NCBI RefSeq assembly: GCF_001613385.1
Contig: NZ_BDCG01000004.1
Location: 372,001-436,000, forward strand
Reading direction: 5' to 3'
Origin: Nocardia flavorosea NBRC 108225
GTDB lineage: Bacteria > Actinomycetota > Actinomycetes > Mycobacteriales > Mycobacteriaceae
DNA length: 64,000 nucleotides
Under the pieces are notes generated by a model that made no database searches, was not told the DNA's origin, and worked only from the letters and a program-made list of their open reading frames with translations. This document shows positions 38,056 to 47,259 of this stretch, in pieces. A program made the position numbers and the translations under genes. The number at the start of each line of letters is the position of its first letter. Within the stretch, counting starts at the first letter, position 1.

Positions 38056-40242
38056 GTGACCATCGCCACCACTGACGAGCATAAAGCCGTTCAACAGTCG
38101 ATGAACGGGTGGGCCGCAGCGGCGCAACCGATTGCAACAATGCGGGCCGGGACCACCGGCTTCTGGCGTTCGTACTGGCCAACGCTGACCGAGCTCGGAA
38201 TCTTCCAAGTAGCGGTGGCCGAGGAGGCGGGAGGTGCGGGCGGATCGGTGACCGATCTGGCCGTTTTCCTCGAACAGGCGGCGCACGACCTGGTCGGCGG
38301 CCCCGTGCTGACAACCGCGGTGGCCGGCTACGTGACGGCCGGTGCGCTGCCGGAGGATCAGCCCTGCGGGATCGCGCTGGATACGGTCGTCGCCGAGGAG
38401 GGGGAACCCGCCGCGGGTTCGTTCGTGCCGCAGCTTCGGCCGTCCGGTGACGCGGACCTGCTCAGCGGAACCTGGGAAACGGTGCTCGGCGCCGAATCCG
38501 GTACTGCGGTGCTGCTACCGGTCGACACCCCGGACGGACGGCGCTGGTGCCTGCTGCCGCCGGATACGACCGGGCTACACCTGGAACCACTGGAATCACT
38601 CGACCTGGCGAGCCCGCTGGCCCGGGTGCGCTGCACCGATGTGCGGGTGGATGCCGCGGCGCTGTTCGCGCCTGCCTACGCGGTCGAAGATCTGCTGGTC
38701 GCGCTGGCCGTGGCCGAACTCGCGGGAGTGACCGGCTGGTGCCTGTCCACCGCCGTCGAATATGCGAAGGTCCGCGAACAGTTCGGCCGCAGCATCGGCT
38801 CGTTCCAGGCCGTGAAACATATCTGCGCCTGGATGCTGTGCCGGACCGAACTCATCCGGGCAGTGGCCGCCGATGCCGCCGCCGCGGTGGACACCGGTGC
38901 TGCCGAACTGCCCATCGCCGCCGCGATTGCGGCATCCATCGGCCTCGACGCCGCGGTGGAAACCGCCAAGGATTGCATTCAGGTGCTCGGCGGAATCGGG
39001 TTCACCTGGGAGCACGACGCGCACCTGTACCTGCGCCGGGCGGTAGCACTTCGCCAGTTGCTCGGTGGCGGGTCCTACTGGCGTAGCCGGGTCACCGAAC
39101 TGACCCGCGCCGGCCGGCGGCGCACCACCGGTGCCGATCGCGTGTTCGCCGATGCGGCCGCCGTGGGCGGCACCGATACCGGCGCCGTCACCGACGAACT
39201 CGCCACCGAAGTGGCCCGGATCGCTGCCCTGCCGGCCGGCGAACAGCGCACCGCGCTGGCCGAGGCAGGCATGATCATGCCGCACTGGCCCGAGCCCTAC
39301 GGTCGCGCCGCCGACCCGATGACCGGTCTGGTGATCTCCGAGGAGCTGCGCCGCGCGGGTCTGACGGTCCCCGATCTGACCATCGGCGGCTGGGCGATCC
39401 CGACCCTGCTGCAGCACGGAACACCCGAGCAGATCGAACGTTTCGCCTGGCCGACCTTGCGCGGCGAAGTGGTCTGGTGCCAGCTGTTCAGCGAACCCGG
39501 CGCCGGTTCCGATCTCGCCGCGCTGCGCACCAGCGCCGAACGCACCGAGGGCGGCTGGATCCTGCGCGGCCAGAAGGTGTGGACCTCGCTGGCGAAGGAA
39601 GCGAACTGGGCGATCTGCCTGGCCCGCACCGATCCGGCCGCACCGAAACACAAGGGCATCAGCTACTTCCTGGTCGATATGCGCAGTGCCGGGATCGATA
39701 TCCGGCCGCTGGTGCAGATCACCGGCGAGGCACGGTTCAGCGAAGTGTTCCTCGACGAGGTGTTCGTACCGGACGACTGTGTGGTCGGCGCGCTGGGCAA
39801 CGGCTGGAAGATCGCCCGCTCCACGCTGTCGGCGGAACGGGTCGCCATGAGCGGCAACGGTATCGGGCCCGCGCTGGAGGAACTGATCACCAAACTGCCG
39901 GCCACCGGGCGCGGTTCGGAACTGACCAACGACCGGCTGGGCGGTTTCGTCGCCGACGCGATCGCCGGACTGCTGCTGGAACAGCGTGCAGCGGTGCGGA
40001 TCCTGGCCGGCGCCGATCCGAGCGCGCAGAGCAGTGTGCGCAAATTGGTGGGCGTACGGCACCGGCAGGCGGTCGCCGAGTTCGCGGTACAGGTGGCCGG
40101 CCCGGCCGGTGCGCGAACGACCGAGGACACCTCGGAATTCCTGCTCACCCGCTGTCTGTCGATTGCGGGCGGAACCGAGCAGATCCTGTTGACCGTGGCC
40201 GCCGAGCGGATCCTGGGCTTGCCCCGCGACGCGGCCGGCTAG
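38056..40242 (+). CDS. fadE34: Tandem-domain acyl-CoA dehydrogenase, FadE34/ChsE3-like
   Basis: This 728-residue protein consists of two fused acyl-CoA dehydrogenase units. The first (about 1-350) is degenerate in its middle domain but keeps the C-terminal QVLGGIGFTWEHDAHLYLRR. The second (about 360-728) has FSEPGAGSDLAALRTSAE, GQKVWTSLAKEANWAI, and the ending RCLSIAGGTEQILLTVAAERILG. M. tuberculosis FadE34 (711 residues, Rv3573c) has this layout and dehydrogenates the C5 side-chain steroid CoA; it also lies beside kstR. I chose the GTG at 38056. It is first in the operon behind the KstR operator. Confidence 0.9.
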   Translation: MTIATTDEHKAVQQSMNGWAAAAQPIATMRAGTTGFWRSYWPTLTELGIFQVAVAEEAGGAGGSVTDLAVFLEQAAHDLVGGPVLTTAVAGYVTAGALPEDQPCGIALDTVVAEEGEPAAGSFVPQLRPSGDADLLSGTWETVLGAESGTAVLLPVDTPDGRRWCLLPPDTTGLHLEPLESLDLASPLARVRCTDVRVDAAALFAPAYAVEDLLVALAVAELAGVTGWCLSTAVEYAKVREQFGRSIGSFQAVKHICAWMLCRTELIRAVAADAAAAVDTGAAELPIAAAIAASIGLDAAVETAKDCIQVLGGIGFTWEHDAHLYLRRAVALRQLLGGGSYWRSRVTELTRAGRRRTTGADRVFADAAAVGGTDTGAVTDELATEVARIAALPAGEQRTALAEAGMIMPHWPEPYGRAADPMTGLVISEELRRAGLTVPDLTIGGWAIPTLLQHGTPEQIERFAWPTLRGEVVWCQLFSEPGAGSDLAALRTSAERTEGGWILRGQKVWTSLAKEANWAICLARTDPAAPKHKGISYFLVDMRSAGIDIRPLVQITGEARFSEVFLDEVFVPDDCVVGALGNGWKIARSTLSAERVAMSGNGIGPALEELITKLPATGRGSELTNDRLGGFVADAIAGLLLEQRAAVRILAGADPSAQSSVRKLVGVRHRQAVAEFAVQVAGPAGARTTEDTSEFLLTRCLSIAGGTEQILLTVAAERILGLPRDAAG

Positions 40243-40268
40243 TTCGTGCGACGACTGGAGAGCAGAAC

Positions 40269-41333
40269 GTGGACTTCACCCGAGACGAAGCTCAGGAGGC
40301 GGTGGCCGAGGTCGTCGTCGGACTCCTGGAGCGACAGGCAGCCCGTGACAGCGCGCTGTGGCCCGAACTGGCCGCGACCGGACTGCTGTCGGTAGCGCTA
40401 CCGGAACGGTTCGGCGGCGACGATATGGGTACCGATGCGGTATCGGTACTGCTGACCGAACTGGCCACCGACGCGGTGGCCGCGCCCGCGCTGCCCACCC
40501 TGGGTTTCGGTGTCCTGCCCCTGCTGGGTGCGGTACCGGAGAGTGTGGCGGCGGAGGTGTTCCCGGCGGTCGCCGAGGGCGCGGTACTCACCGCTGCCAT
40601 CAGCGAGCCCGGTGCGCCGCTGACCACCGAGCCCACCACCAAGGCGGAGCTCTCCGGCGATACCGTGCGGATCACCGGATACAAGGTCGCGGTGCCGTGC
40701 GCGGATCAGGCCCGCTGGCTGCTGGTCACCACGGAATCCGGAGTCGCCGTCGTCGATGCGAAGGCGGCCGGCCTGTCGCTGGCGCCCTCCCCGGTCTCCG
40801 GCGGGCTCCCCGAATTCTCGGTGAAACTGGACGGAGTGGAGATTCCGGCCGACCGGTTGCTCGCCGATGCGGGCCCGCGGCTGCACCGAGTCGTACTCGC
40901 CGCCATCGGCGCCGTCGCCGACGGACTGCTGTCCGGTGCGGTGAAACTGACTGCCGCGCACGTGGGTACCCGGCAGCAGTTCAACCGGCCACTGGCCGAG
41001 TTCCAGGCCGTCGCCCAGCAGATCGCGGACCTGTACGTGGTCTCGCGTACCCTGCACGTCGCGGCGGTTTCCGCGAACTGGGCGCTCGGGCAGAATGCTC
41101 CGAGCCCCGAACAGCAGCAGCGGATCGACGACGATCTGAACGTGCTGGCCTATACCGTGGCCGCGGAATTGCCGCGCGCCATGCAGAAATGTCATCACCT
41201 GCACGGCGGTATCGGAGTGGATGTCACCCACTCCATGCACCGCTATTACTCACAGTCCAAGGACCTCGCCCGCTGGCTGGGCGGCGCCGCACTGCGGCTC
41301 GAACGATTGGGGGCAGGGTGTTCATCGATCTGA
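40269..41333 (+). CDS. chsE1: Acyl-CoA dehydrogenase subunit ChsE1 (FadE28-like)
   Basis: This 354-residue ACAD is missing parts of the FAD-binding beta domain. It matches M. tuberculosis FadE28/ChsE1 in VDFTRDEAQEAVAEVV at the start and MQKCHHLHGGIGVDVTHSMHRYY at the end. ChsE1 pairs with ChsE2 as an alpha2-beta2 dehydrogenase acting on the three-carbon side chain (3-oxo-4-pregnene-20-carboxyl-CoA). It starts at GTG 26 bp after fadE34 and overlaps chsE2 by 16 bp. Confidence 0.9.
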   Translation: MDFTRDEAQEAVAEVVVGLLERQAARDSALWPELAATGLLSVALPERFGGDDMGTDAVSVLLTELATDAVAAPALPTLGFGVLPLLGAVPESVAAEVFPAVAEGAVLTAAISEPGAPLTTEPTTKAELSGDTVRITGYKVAVPCADQARWLLVTTESGVAVVDAKAAGLSLAPSPVSGGLPEFSVKLDGVEIPADRLLADAGPRLHRVVLAAIGAVADGLLSGAVKLTAAHVGTRQQFNRPLAEFQAVAQQIADLYVVSRTLHVAAVSANWALGQNAPSPEQQQRIDDDLNVLAYTVAAELPRAMQKCHHLHGGIGVDVTHSMHRYYSQSKDLARWLGGAALRLERLGAGCSSI

Positions 41334-42487
41334 CCAGCGAACAACGCAAACTTCGTGACGATCTGCGCGCCTATTTCGCCGATCTCGTCACTCCGGAAGA
41401 GTCCGCCGAAATGTTGGTGAACCGGCACGGCGACGCCTATCGCGCCGTGGTCCGCCGGATGGGCCACGACGGCTGGCTCGGTGTCGGCTGGCCGAAGGAG
41501 TACGGCGGGCACGGATACGGCCCGGTCGAACAACAGATCTTCTACAACGAGGCCTCCCGCGCCGATGTCCCGCTGCCGCTGGTCACTCTGCTGACCGTCG
41601 GCCCGACCCTGCAGAAGTTCGGCACGCAGGAGCAGAAAGAGAAGTTCCTGCCCGGGATCCTTTCCGGCGACATCCATTTCGCCATCGGATACTCCGAACC
41701 GGAAGCGGGCACCGATCTCGCCGCGTTGCGGACGAGTGCGGTCAAGAACGATTCCGGCGACTGGGTGGTCAACGGCCAGAAGATCTTCACCACCGGCGCG
41801 CACGAAGCCGATTACATCTGGCTGGCCTGCCGCACCGGTTCGGTGGAATCGCGGCATCGCGGGATCACCATCCTGATCGCCGATACCTCTGATCCGGGCT
41901 ATTCCTGGACGCCGATCATCACCGCCGACGGCGCGCATCACACCAACGCCACCTACTTCGACGATGTCCGGGTTCCGGCGAGCATGCTGGTGGGGGAGGA
42001 GAACAAGGGCTGGCGGCTGATCACCACCCAGCTCAATCACGAGCGGGTCAGCCTGGGGCCGTCCGGCAAGATCGAACAGCTCTACGACAAGGTCCGTGAT
42101 TGGGCGAAGCCGCGGTCGATCCTCGACGAACCCGAGGCGCAGCGTGCGCTGGGCCGCATCCACGCCATGACCCGGCTCAACGAACTGCTGAACTGGCAGG
42201 TGGCGGCCACCGCGGAAGATCCGGACACCGATCAGTCGCAGGTCATCGCGGATGCTTCGGCGACCAAGATCTTCTCCACCGAATCGCTGCAGGAAGCCGG
42301 TCGGCTGGCAGAAGAGATCGTGGGCCGCTTCGGCGACCCCGCCGATCCGGACACCGCGGAACTGCTGGGCTGGCTGGACCGGCGCACCAAACAGAACCTG
42401 GTGGTGACCTTCGGCGGCGGCGTCAACGAGGTCATGCGCGAACTCGTCGCCTCCGCGGGCCTGAAACTGCCCCGGGTCCCACGTTGA
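41318..42487 (+). CDS. chsE2: Acyl-CoA dehydrogenase subunit ChsE2 (FadE29-like)
   Basis: This 389-residue ACAD partner of ChsE1 is very close to M. tuberculosis FadE29 over its whole length. It has FIDLTSEQRKLRDDLRAYF, GVGWPKEYGGHGYGPVEQQIF, the FAD-binding YSEPEAGTDLAALRTSA, and the ending ITFGGGVNEVMR-like VTFGGGVNEVMRELV. It starts at a GTG inside the chsE1 3' end with GGGGGCAGG upstream, so translation is coupled and the heteromer subunits are made together. Confidence 0.95.
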   Translation: MFIDLTSEQRKLRDDLRAYFADLVTPEESAEMLVNRHGDAYRAVVRRMGHDGWLGVGWPKEYGGHGYGPVEQQIFYNEASRADVPLPLVTLLTVGPTLQKFGTQEQKEKFLPGILSGDIHFAIGYSEPEAGTDLAALRTSAVKNDSGDWVVNGQKIFTTGAHEADYIWLACRTGSVESRHRGITILIADTSDPGYSWTPIITADGAHHTNATYFDDVRVPASMLVGEENKGWRLITTQLNHERVSLGPSGKIEQLYDKVRDWAKPRSILDEPEAQRALGRIHAMTRLNELLNWQVAATAEDPDTDQSQVIADASATKIFSTESLQEAGRLAEEIVGRFGDPADPDTAELLGWLDRRTKQNLVVTFGGGVNEVMRELVASAGLKLPRVPR

Positions 42488-42539
42488 CCGGGTTCGGCCG
42501 GAACCAGTGCCCCACCCTCTATCCCTAAGGAGCAGTTCC

Positions 42540-43478
42540 TTGCCGGATATCAGTACGCCGGAAGAGATCACCGCGGCCGCGGAGAAGATCATGGCGGCCG
42601 GCGCCAGCGCGCCCCGGCTCGGCCGGGACCCGGTGAACCAGCCGATGATCAACAACTGGGTGGAGGCCCTGGGCGATACCAACCCGGTGTACGTCGACGA
42701 GGCCGCCGCGAAGGCGGCCGGGTTCGACGGGATCGTCGCCCCGCCGGCCATGGCCCAGGTGTGGACCATGCTGGGCCTGGGCGGCCGCCGCCCGGCCGAC
42801 GACCCCATGGAGGCCACCAACGCCCTGCTGGATTCCGCGGGCTACACCTCGGTGGTCGGCACCAACTGCGAGCAGATCTACCACCGCTACCTGCGGCCCG
42901 GCGAAGAGGTGAACATCACCAGCGCGCTGGACAGCATCGTTGGCCCGAAGAAAACCGGGCTCGGGGAAGGGTTCTTCCTCACCTACCGCACCAGCTGGTA
43001 TGTCGGCGACGAACTCGTCACCGAAATGCTGTTCCGCATCCTGAAATTTGCGCCCGGTACCGGTGCGCCCCCCAAGCCGTCGGCCGCCGATCGCGTCCGG
43101 CCGCTGGTCTCCCAGGACACCGAATTCTTCTGGGAAGGCGCGAAAACCGGCGAGTTGCGTATCCAGAAGCTGCCCGACGGCACGCTGCGCCACCCACCTG
43201 TTCCCGCGATCTGGCAGGACAAGACCGAACCGGTCGACTACGTCGTCTCCTCCGGCAAGGGCACCGTGTTCAGTTTCGTCGTGCACCATGCCCCCAAGGT
43301 CCCCGGCCGTGATCTGCCCTTCGTGGTCGCGCTGGTGGAACTCGAGGAAGGGGTGCGGATGCTGGGCGAACTGCGCGGTATCGAACCCGGCGAAGTCGAG
43401 GTGGGACTGCCCGTTGTCGCCGATTTCGAAAAGCTGGACGACGATACGGTGCTGCCGTTCTGGAAGGTGATCCCGTGA
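42540..43478 (+). CDS. chsH2: Steroid side-chain enoyl-CoA hydratase large subunit ChsH2
   Basis: This 312-residue protein has two parts. An N-terminal MaoC-like hot-dog domain (about 1-170) includes NPVYVDEAAAKAAGFDGIVAPPAM. A C-terminal DUF35/OB-fold domain (about 190-312) begins DTEFFWEGAKTGELRIQKLPDG. The DUF35 part binds the aldolase Ltp2 in relatives. The usual DUF35 zinc cysteines are not evident, because the region around LRHPPVPAIW has no CxxC. The start is TTG with AAGGAG seven bases upstream. It overlaps chsH1 by GTGA. Confidence 0.93.
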   Translation: MPDISTPEEITAAAEKIMAAGASAPRLGRDPVNQPMINNWVEALGDTNPVYVDEAAAKAAGFDGIVAPPAMAQVWTMLGLGGRRPADDPMEATNALLDSAGYTSVVGTNCEQIYHRYLRPGEEVNITSALDSIVGPKKTGLGEGFFLTYRTSWYVGDELVTEMLFRILKFAPGTGAPPKPSAADRVRPLVSQDTEFFWEGAKTGELRIQKLPDGTLRHPPVPAIWQDKTEPVDYVVSSGKGTVFSFVVHHAPKVPGRDLPFVVALVELEEGVRMLGELRGIEPGEVEVGLPVVADFEKLDDDTVLPFWKVIP

Positions 43479-43903
43479 CCACAACATTCGATCCGGCGGC
43501 GATCGCGGTGGGCACCGAACTGCCCGAACTGTCGATCCACGCCGACCCGACGTTCGTGATCAGCACGGCCCTGGCCACCCGGGACTTCCAGGATGTGCAC
43601 CACGACCGGGACAAGGCGATCGAGCGCGGTTCGAAGGATATCTTCGTCAATATCCTCACCGATACCGGCCTGGTGCAGCGGTTCGTCACCGATTGGGCGG
43701 GCCCGAGCACCGTGGTGAAATCCATATCGCTGCGACTCGGGGTTCCGCTCTACGCCTACGACACCCTGACACTCACCGGAAAGGTGACCGCGCGCGCGGG
43801 CTCCGAGGTGAACCTCGAGGTGATCGGCAAGGACAGCCTCGGCGACCACATCGTCGCGAAGGTCGTCATCGATATCGCGCGCTGCGGCGGAGGTACGGAA
43901 TGA
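43475..43903 (+). CDS. chsH1: Steroid side-chain enoyl-CoA hydratase small subunit ChsH1
   Basis: This 142-residue MaoC-type hot-dog protein has the hydratase motif RDFQDVHHDRDKAIERGSKDIFVNILTDTG, with the Asp/His pair. It forms the ChsH1-ChsH2 hydratase that hydrates the C17 propenoyl-CoA side chain. The GTG start overlaps the chsH2 stop, and the ltp2 ATG overlaps its own stop, so the three genes are tightly coupled. Confidence 0.93.
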   Translation: MTTTFDPAAIAVGTELPELSIHADPTFVISTALATRDFQDVHHDRDKAIERGSKDIFVNILTDTGLVQRFVTDWAGPSTVVKSISLRLGVPLYAYDTLTLTGKVTARAGSEVNLEVIGKDSLGDHIVAKVVIDIARCGGGTE

Positions 43904-45093
43904 GCAACTCGGATCATCCACTGTCCGGCCGGGCCGCCATCGCGGGTATCGGCGCCACCGATTTCTCGAAGGAATCCGGTCGCAGCGAACTGCGGCTGGC
44001 CGCGGAAGCGGTGACCGCCGCACTCGCCGACGCCGGGCTCACCCCGGCCGATGTCGACGGCCTGACCACCTTCACGATGGATACGAACCTTCAGGTCGCG
44101 GTCGCGCGGGCCACGGGAATTCCACAGCTGAAGTTCTTCAGCCATATCGGCTACGGCGGCGGCGCGGCCTGCGCCACCGTGCAGCAGGCAGCGATGGCGG
44201 TGGCCACCGGTGTCGCGGATGTGGTGGTGGCCTACCGGGCATTCAACGAACGCTCGGTATCGCGTTTCGGCCAGTTCTCCACCTCGCTGGCCGCGGCGCC
44301 GACCTCCTCCGGGATCGACGCCGGGTGGTCGTATCCGCACGGCCTGGGCACACCTGCCGCGCAGGTCGCGATGGTGGCGCGCCGGTACATGCACGTCTAC
44401 GGCGCGACGAGTGCCGACTTCGGGAAGATCGCCGTCGCCGACCGCAAACACGCCGCGGTGAATCCGAACGCCTTCTTCTACAACAAGCCGATCACCCTAG
44501 AGGACCACCAGAGGTCGCGCTGGATTGCCGAACCGCTGCATCTGCTCGATTGCTGCCAGGAATCCGACGGCGGGGTCGCGATCGTGGTGACCAGTGTGGA
44601 ACGGGCCCGCGACCTGCCCAATCCGTCCGCCGTGATCACCGCTGCCGCCCAGGGCAGCGGGGCCGACCAATACGTGATGACCAGCTACTACCGCGATGCG
44701 CTCACCGGGCTCCCGGAAATGGGGCTCGTCGGTGACCAGCTGTGGGAACAGAGCGGTTTACGTCCCGACGATATCCAGACCGCAATTCTGTACGACCACT
44801 TCACTCCTTTTGTGCTCATGCAGCTCGAGGAACTGGGATTCTGCGGCCGCGGTGAGGCGAAGGATTTCATCGCGAACGGGGCGATCGAAATCGGTGGAAA
44901 GCTACCGATCAACACCCACGGCGGACAATTGGGTGAGGCGTATATCCACGGGATGAACGGTATCGCCGAAGGGGTCCGGCAATTGCGCGGAACCTCGGTG
45001 AATCAGGTCGAGAATGTGGAGAACGTACTGGTCACCGCCGGTACCGGGGTGCCGACCTCGGGTTTGGTGCTCAGCGCCGACCACGCCGCCTGA
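43900..45093 (+). CDS. ltp2: Steroid side-chain aldolase Ltp2 (thiolase fold)
   Basis: This 397-residue thiolase-fold retro-aldolase cleaves the hydrated side chain to androstenedione-type product and propionyl-CoA. Conserved segments include AAIAGIGATDFSKESGRSE, the cysteine-containing GGGAACATVQQA, AYRAFNERS and the C-terminal PINTHGGQLGEAYIHG. Tyr298 (YDHFTPF) and Tyr348 (GEAYIHG) are candidates for the tyrosines implicated in Ltp2 catalysis. It functions with the DUF35 domain of ChsH2, encoded two genes upstream. It is the last gene of the operon. Confidence 0.94.
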   Translation: MSNSDHPLSGRAAIAGIGATDFSKESGRSELRLAAEAVTAALADAGLTPADVDGLTTFTMDTNLQVAVARATGIPQLKFFSHIGYGGGAACATVQQAAMAVATGVADVVVAYRAFNERSVSRFGQFSTSLAAAPTSSGIDAGWSYPHGLGTPAAQVAMVARRYMHVYGATSADFGKIAVADRKHAAVNPNAFFYNKPITLEDHQRSRWIAEPLHLLDCCQESDGGVAIVVTSVERARDLPNPSAVITAAAQGSGADQYVMTSYYRDALTGLPEMGLVGDQLWEQSGLRPDDIQTAILYDHFTPFVLMQLEELGFCGRGEAKDFIANGAIEIGGKLPINTHGGQLGEAYIHGMNGIAEGVRQLRGTSVNQVENVENVLVTAGTGVPTSGLVLSADHAA

Positions 45094-45638
45094 ACCGGTA
45101 CCGGGCGGCCGGAGCGAATACACGAGGTCGCCCGGTACCGGCGGTGGGTCAACGGTGCGGGATCCGCCCCTGAGCTGAACCGGAGCGAGGGTTCGGCCCC
45201 CAGTCGGGCGGTATCGCGGTGCACACGCCGGCTCCGGCCGAAGGCGCTATTCCGGTTCGATTGTTCCTCCGGAGCCGGCGGCGTAGGCGCCGTCCGGCGC
45301 GGGCCGGGGCAATCGCCGGCCATGTGGCCCGTGGCCGATATAGATCGTTCCAGGAGAACCGCACCCGGCCGGCCTGAATATTTGCTCGACCGGTGACCGG
45401 TGGCCACGCGCGCGTCGAGGCCTCGCCAGGCCGAGTTCTCGTCAATCCTGATGGACGTGCGACGCCGGTCGGCGCGCACGGCCTCTCGATTGCGTATCGA
45501 TCGAGTTGAGGGTCGTGGCTCCCCGTTTCGCGGGCCCGTTTCCGGTGCACCCGCCGACTTGTGAGTTTTCACAGTCGGGAACAAGATATAACTGGCGATT
45601 GCTCAATGGGCAGTAGGTTTGCCGGCAAGGGGCTGGTA
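45094..45638. other. Intergenic region after ltp2
   Basis: No convincing gene. A 13-bp perfect inverted repeat (CCGGTACCGGGCG at 45095-45107, CGCCCGGTACCGG at 45129-45141) just past the ltp2 stop is probably its terminator, though no T tract follows. The last 100 bp turns AT-richer (AAGATATAACTGG near 45583) and is the likely promoter region of the envelope operon. Confidence 0.5.
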
Positions 45639-45701
45639 ATGATGAAAAACTCACCATTTCATATTCTCGAATCACTCCCGGACCGGCCGTCCGGCATGTA
45701 A
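45639..45701 (+). CDS. Possible 20-residue small ORF before the DUF4129 gene
   Basis: ATG at 45639 (second ATG at 45642) opens MMKNSPFHILESLPDRPSGM and stops at 45699-45701. CAAGGGG lies about seven bases upstream, a better ribosome site than the following gene has. The next gene's GTG is four bases after the stop, so translation could couple. The peptide is not hydrophobic and has no recognised family. Support is limited to the ribosome site and spacing. Confidence 0.3.
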   Translation: MMKNSPFHILESLPDRPSGM

Positions 45702-45705
45702 ATAT

Positions 45706-46767
45706 GTGGCAGTTCTTGGCAGTACACATGGTGGAGTCGAAGTTTTGGCCGGGTCGCGGGCGCTGATCGCGCGCATTGTGGCGGTGTTCGCGCTGCTGTT
45801 CTGCGCTGTCGTCGCGCTGCGCGGACATATTCCGGGGATGCCGGAAAATACGGCGGAAAACGCCGGTGGCGCCTCCGCGGTGCTGTCGGTCGTCCTCATG
45901 CCCGTGCTGCTCACGGTCTCGATCGTGGTGCTGCTGGCCGGGGTCATCGCCAGCCAGCACCGGTTGCCGCTGGCCATGCCCGACCTGGACGCCGACGAAT
46001 CCGAACAGAACTGGCGGCTGGGGCGCTTCGGGCTGATTGTGCTGTTCGTGCTGGCCGTCGCCGGCGTGCTGGCGGCGACGGTTTTCGCCGTCTATTTCCT
46101 CGGGTTCCAGCGCCCCGGCGAGCAGATTCCGGCGGCACCGGAGCAGCGTTCCGAACAGCCCGCCTCGCCCGCTGTACCGCCCGGTATGGAGGAAGACGAG
46201 CCGGTGCTAACCGGTACCGGGCTCATCCTGGCCACCGCCGCCGCCGGGACCTTGGTGGCCGTGGCGGTAACAGGTCTGGTGGTCGTCACCGTGAACACCC
46301 AGCGCCGGGAGCGTAAACCCGGATCCGAAGAGACCACGGGCGTCACCGACGAGCAGTTGCGTGCCGAGACCCTGTCCCTGGTGAAGGCCGCCGAGATGGG
46401 GCTGGCCGCGATGAACGTCCCCGGCCAGGACCCGCGCACCGCGATCATCGCCTGCTATCTGGCGATGGAACGGGGACTCGCCTACGCCCGCGCCGCCGCG
46501 CCGCTGGCCTCCGACACCCCGATGGAAGTGCTGGCCCGGGCCTTCGAGCACGGTGCCCTGCACGATGCCGCCGCCCGCGAGCTGGTCGCGTTGTTCGAGG
46601 AGGCGCGGTTCAGCCCGCACGCCATGCTGGAATGGCAGCGGATGCGTGCCGAACAGTTGCTGCGCGTGGTGTTGTCCGATCTCCAAGGAACATCGACAGT
46701 CGGCACTGCCGATGATGAACCGCCTGATCAAGCGGTATATCTGCCCGATGGGACGGTGGCCGGATGA
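45706..46767 (+). CDS. DUF4129-type membrane protein
   Basis: This protein, up to 353 residues, has four hydrophobic segments, at about residues 20-40, 58-80, 105-130 and 170-195. A cytoplasmic C-terminal DUF4129-like helical domain follows with CYLAMERGLAYARAAAPLASDTPMEVLARA. The start is uncertain: GTG at 45706 lacks a ribosome site, while TTG at 45745 has GGAG eight bases upstream. It overlaps the next gene by ATGA and is first of five genes with moxR and DUF58, a set linked to cell-envelope or transglutaminase-associated assembly. Confidence 0.82.
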   Translation: MAVLGSTHGGVEVLAGSRALIARIVAVFALLFCAVVALRGHIPGMPENTAENAGGASAVLSVVLMPVLLTVSIVVLLAGVIASQHRLPLAMPDLDADESEQNWRLGRFGLIVLFVLAVAGVLAATVFAVYFLGFQRPGEQIPAAPEQRSEQPASPAVPPGMEEDEPVLTGTGLILATAAAGTLVAVAVTGLVVVTVNTQRRERKPGSEETTGVTDEQLRAETLSLVKAAEMGLAAMNVPGQDPRTAIIACYLAMERGLAYARAAAPLASDTPMEVLARAFEHGALHDAAARELVALFEEARFSPHAMLEWQRMRAEQLLRVVLSDLQGTSTVGTADDEPPDQAVYLPDGTVAG

Positions 46768-47258
46768 CCCGTCCCTGGATAGTGGTGACCGCGATCCTCG
46801 CCGTCGCCGTTTTCGAAGTCGCGGCCTACCTGCGGGCCCGGGAATTCATGCTGATCGCCGCGGGAGTGCCGGTGGCGATCGCGCTGTGCTGTTTCGTCTG
46901 GGTGCTGCTGCGCCCGGAGAAGAAGGAGAAGGAACTCGTCGACGAGATGGAGAACGGGCCCGCCGAAATGCTGCGCCACTGGCATGCCCGCGCCGAAATG
47001 CTCGTCGATCGCGCCGACGGAAACCGCGCCGACTGGGATCGGCATCTGCGCCCGCTGCTGGCCAAGGAGTTCCAATTGTCCGCCGGACTGCGGGTCAGCA
47101 AGAACCGGCGGGCGCTGGAAAATGCCGGAATCCATCTGTTCGGTGCCGAGCTGTGGCGCTGGGTGGATCCGGCGGATTCGGCGTTGCGTGACCAGAACAC
47201 GCCCGCGCCGGGTCGTGCGGCTCTGGACGAGATCCTGAGCCGCCTTCAAAGAATGTGA
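46764..47258 (+). CDS. Hypothetical membrane protein of the moxR operon
   Basis: This 164-residue protein has two N-terminal transmembrane helices (about residues 5-23 and 29-48) and a soluble charged domain with EMLRHWHARAEMLVDRADG and RHLRPLLAKEFQLSAGLRVS. A protein of this kind sits between the DUF4129 and moxR genes in related actinobacteria. Function is unknown. It starts ATGA-overlapped with the previous gene and ends one base before the first possible moxR start. Confidence 0.8.
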   Translation: MTRPWIVVTAILAVAVFEVAAYLRAREFMLIAAGVPVAIALCCFVWVLLRPEKKEKELVDEMENGPAEMLRHWHARAEMLVDRADGNRADWDRHLRPLLAKEFQLSAGLRVSKNRRALENAGIHLFGAELWRWVDPADSALRDQNTPAPGRAALDEILSRLQRM

Positions 47259-47259
47259 G

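Noticed and set aside
45149-45584. Minus-strand frames of 130-190 codons after ltp2
   Set aside because: Arg/Pro-rich composition without domain, start signal or conserved neighbours; more likely non-coding GC-rich DNA.
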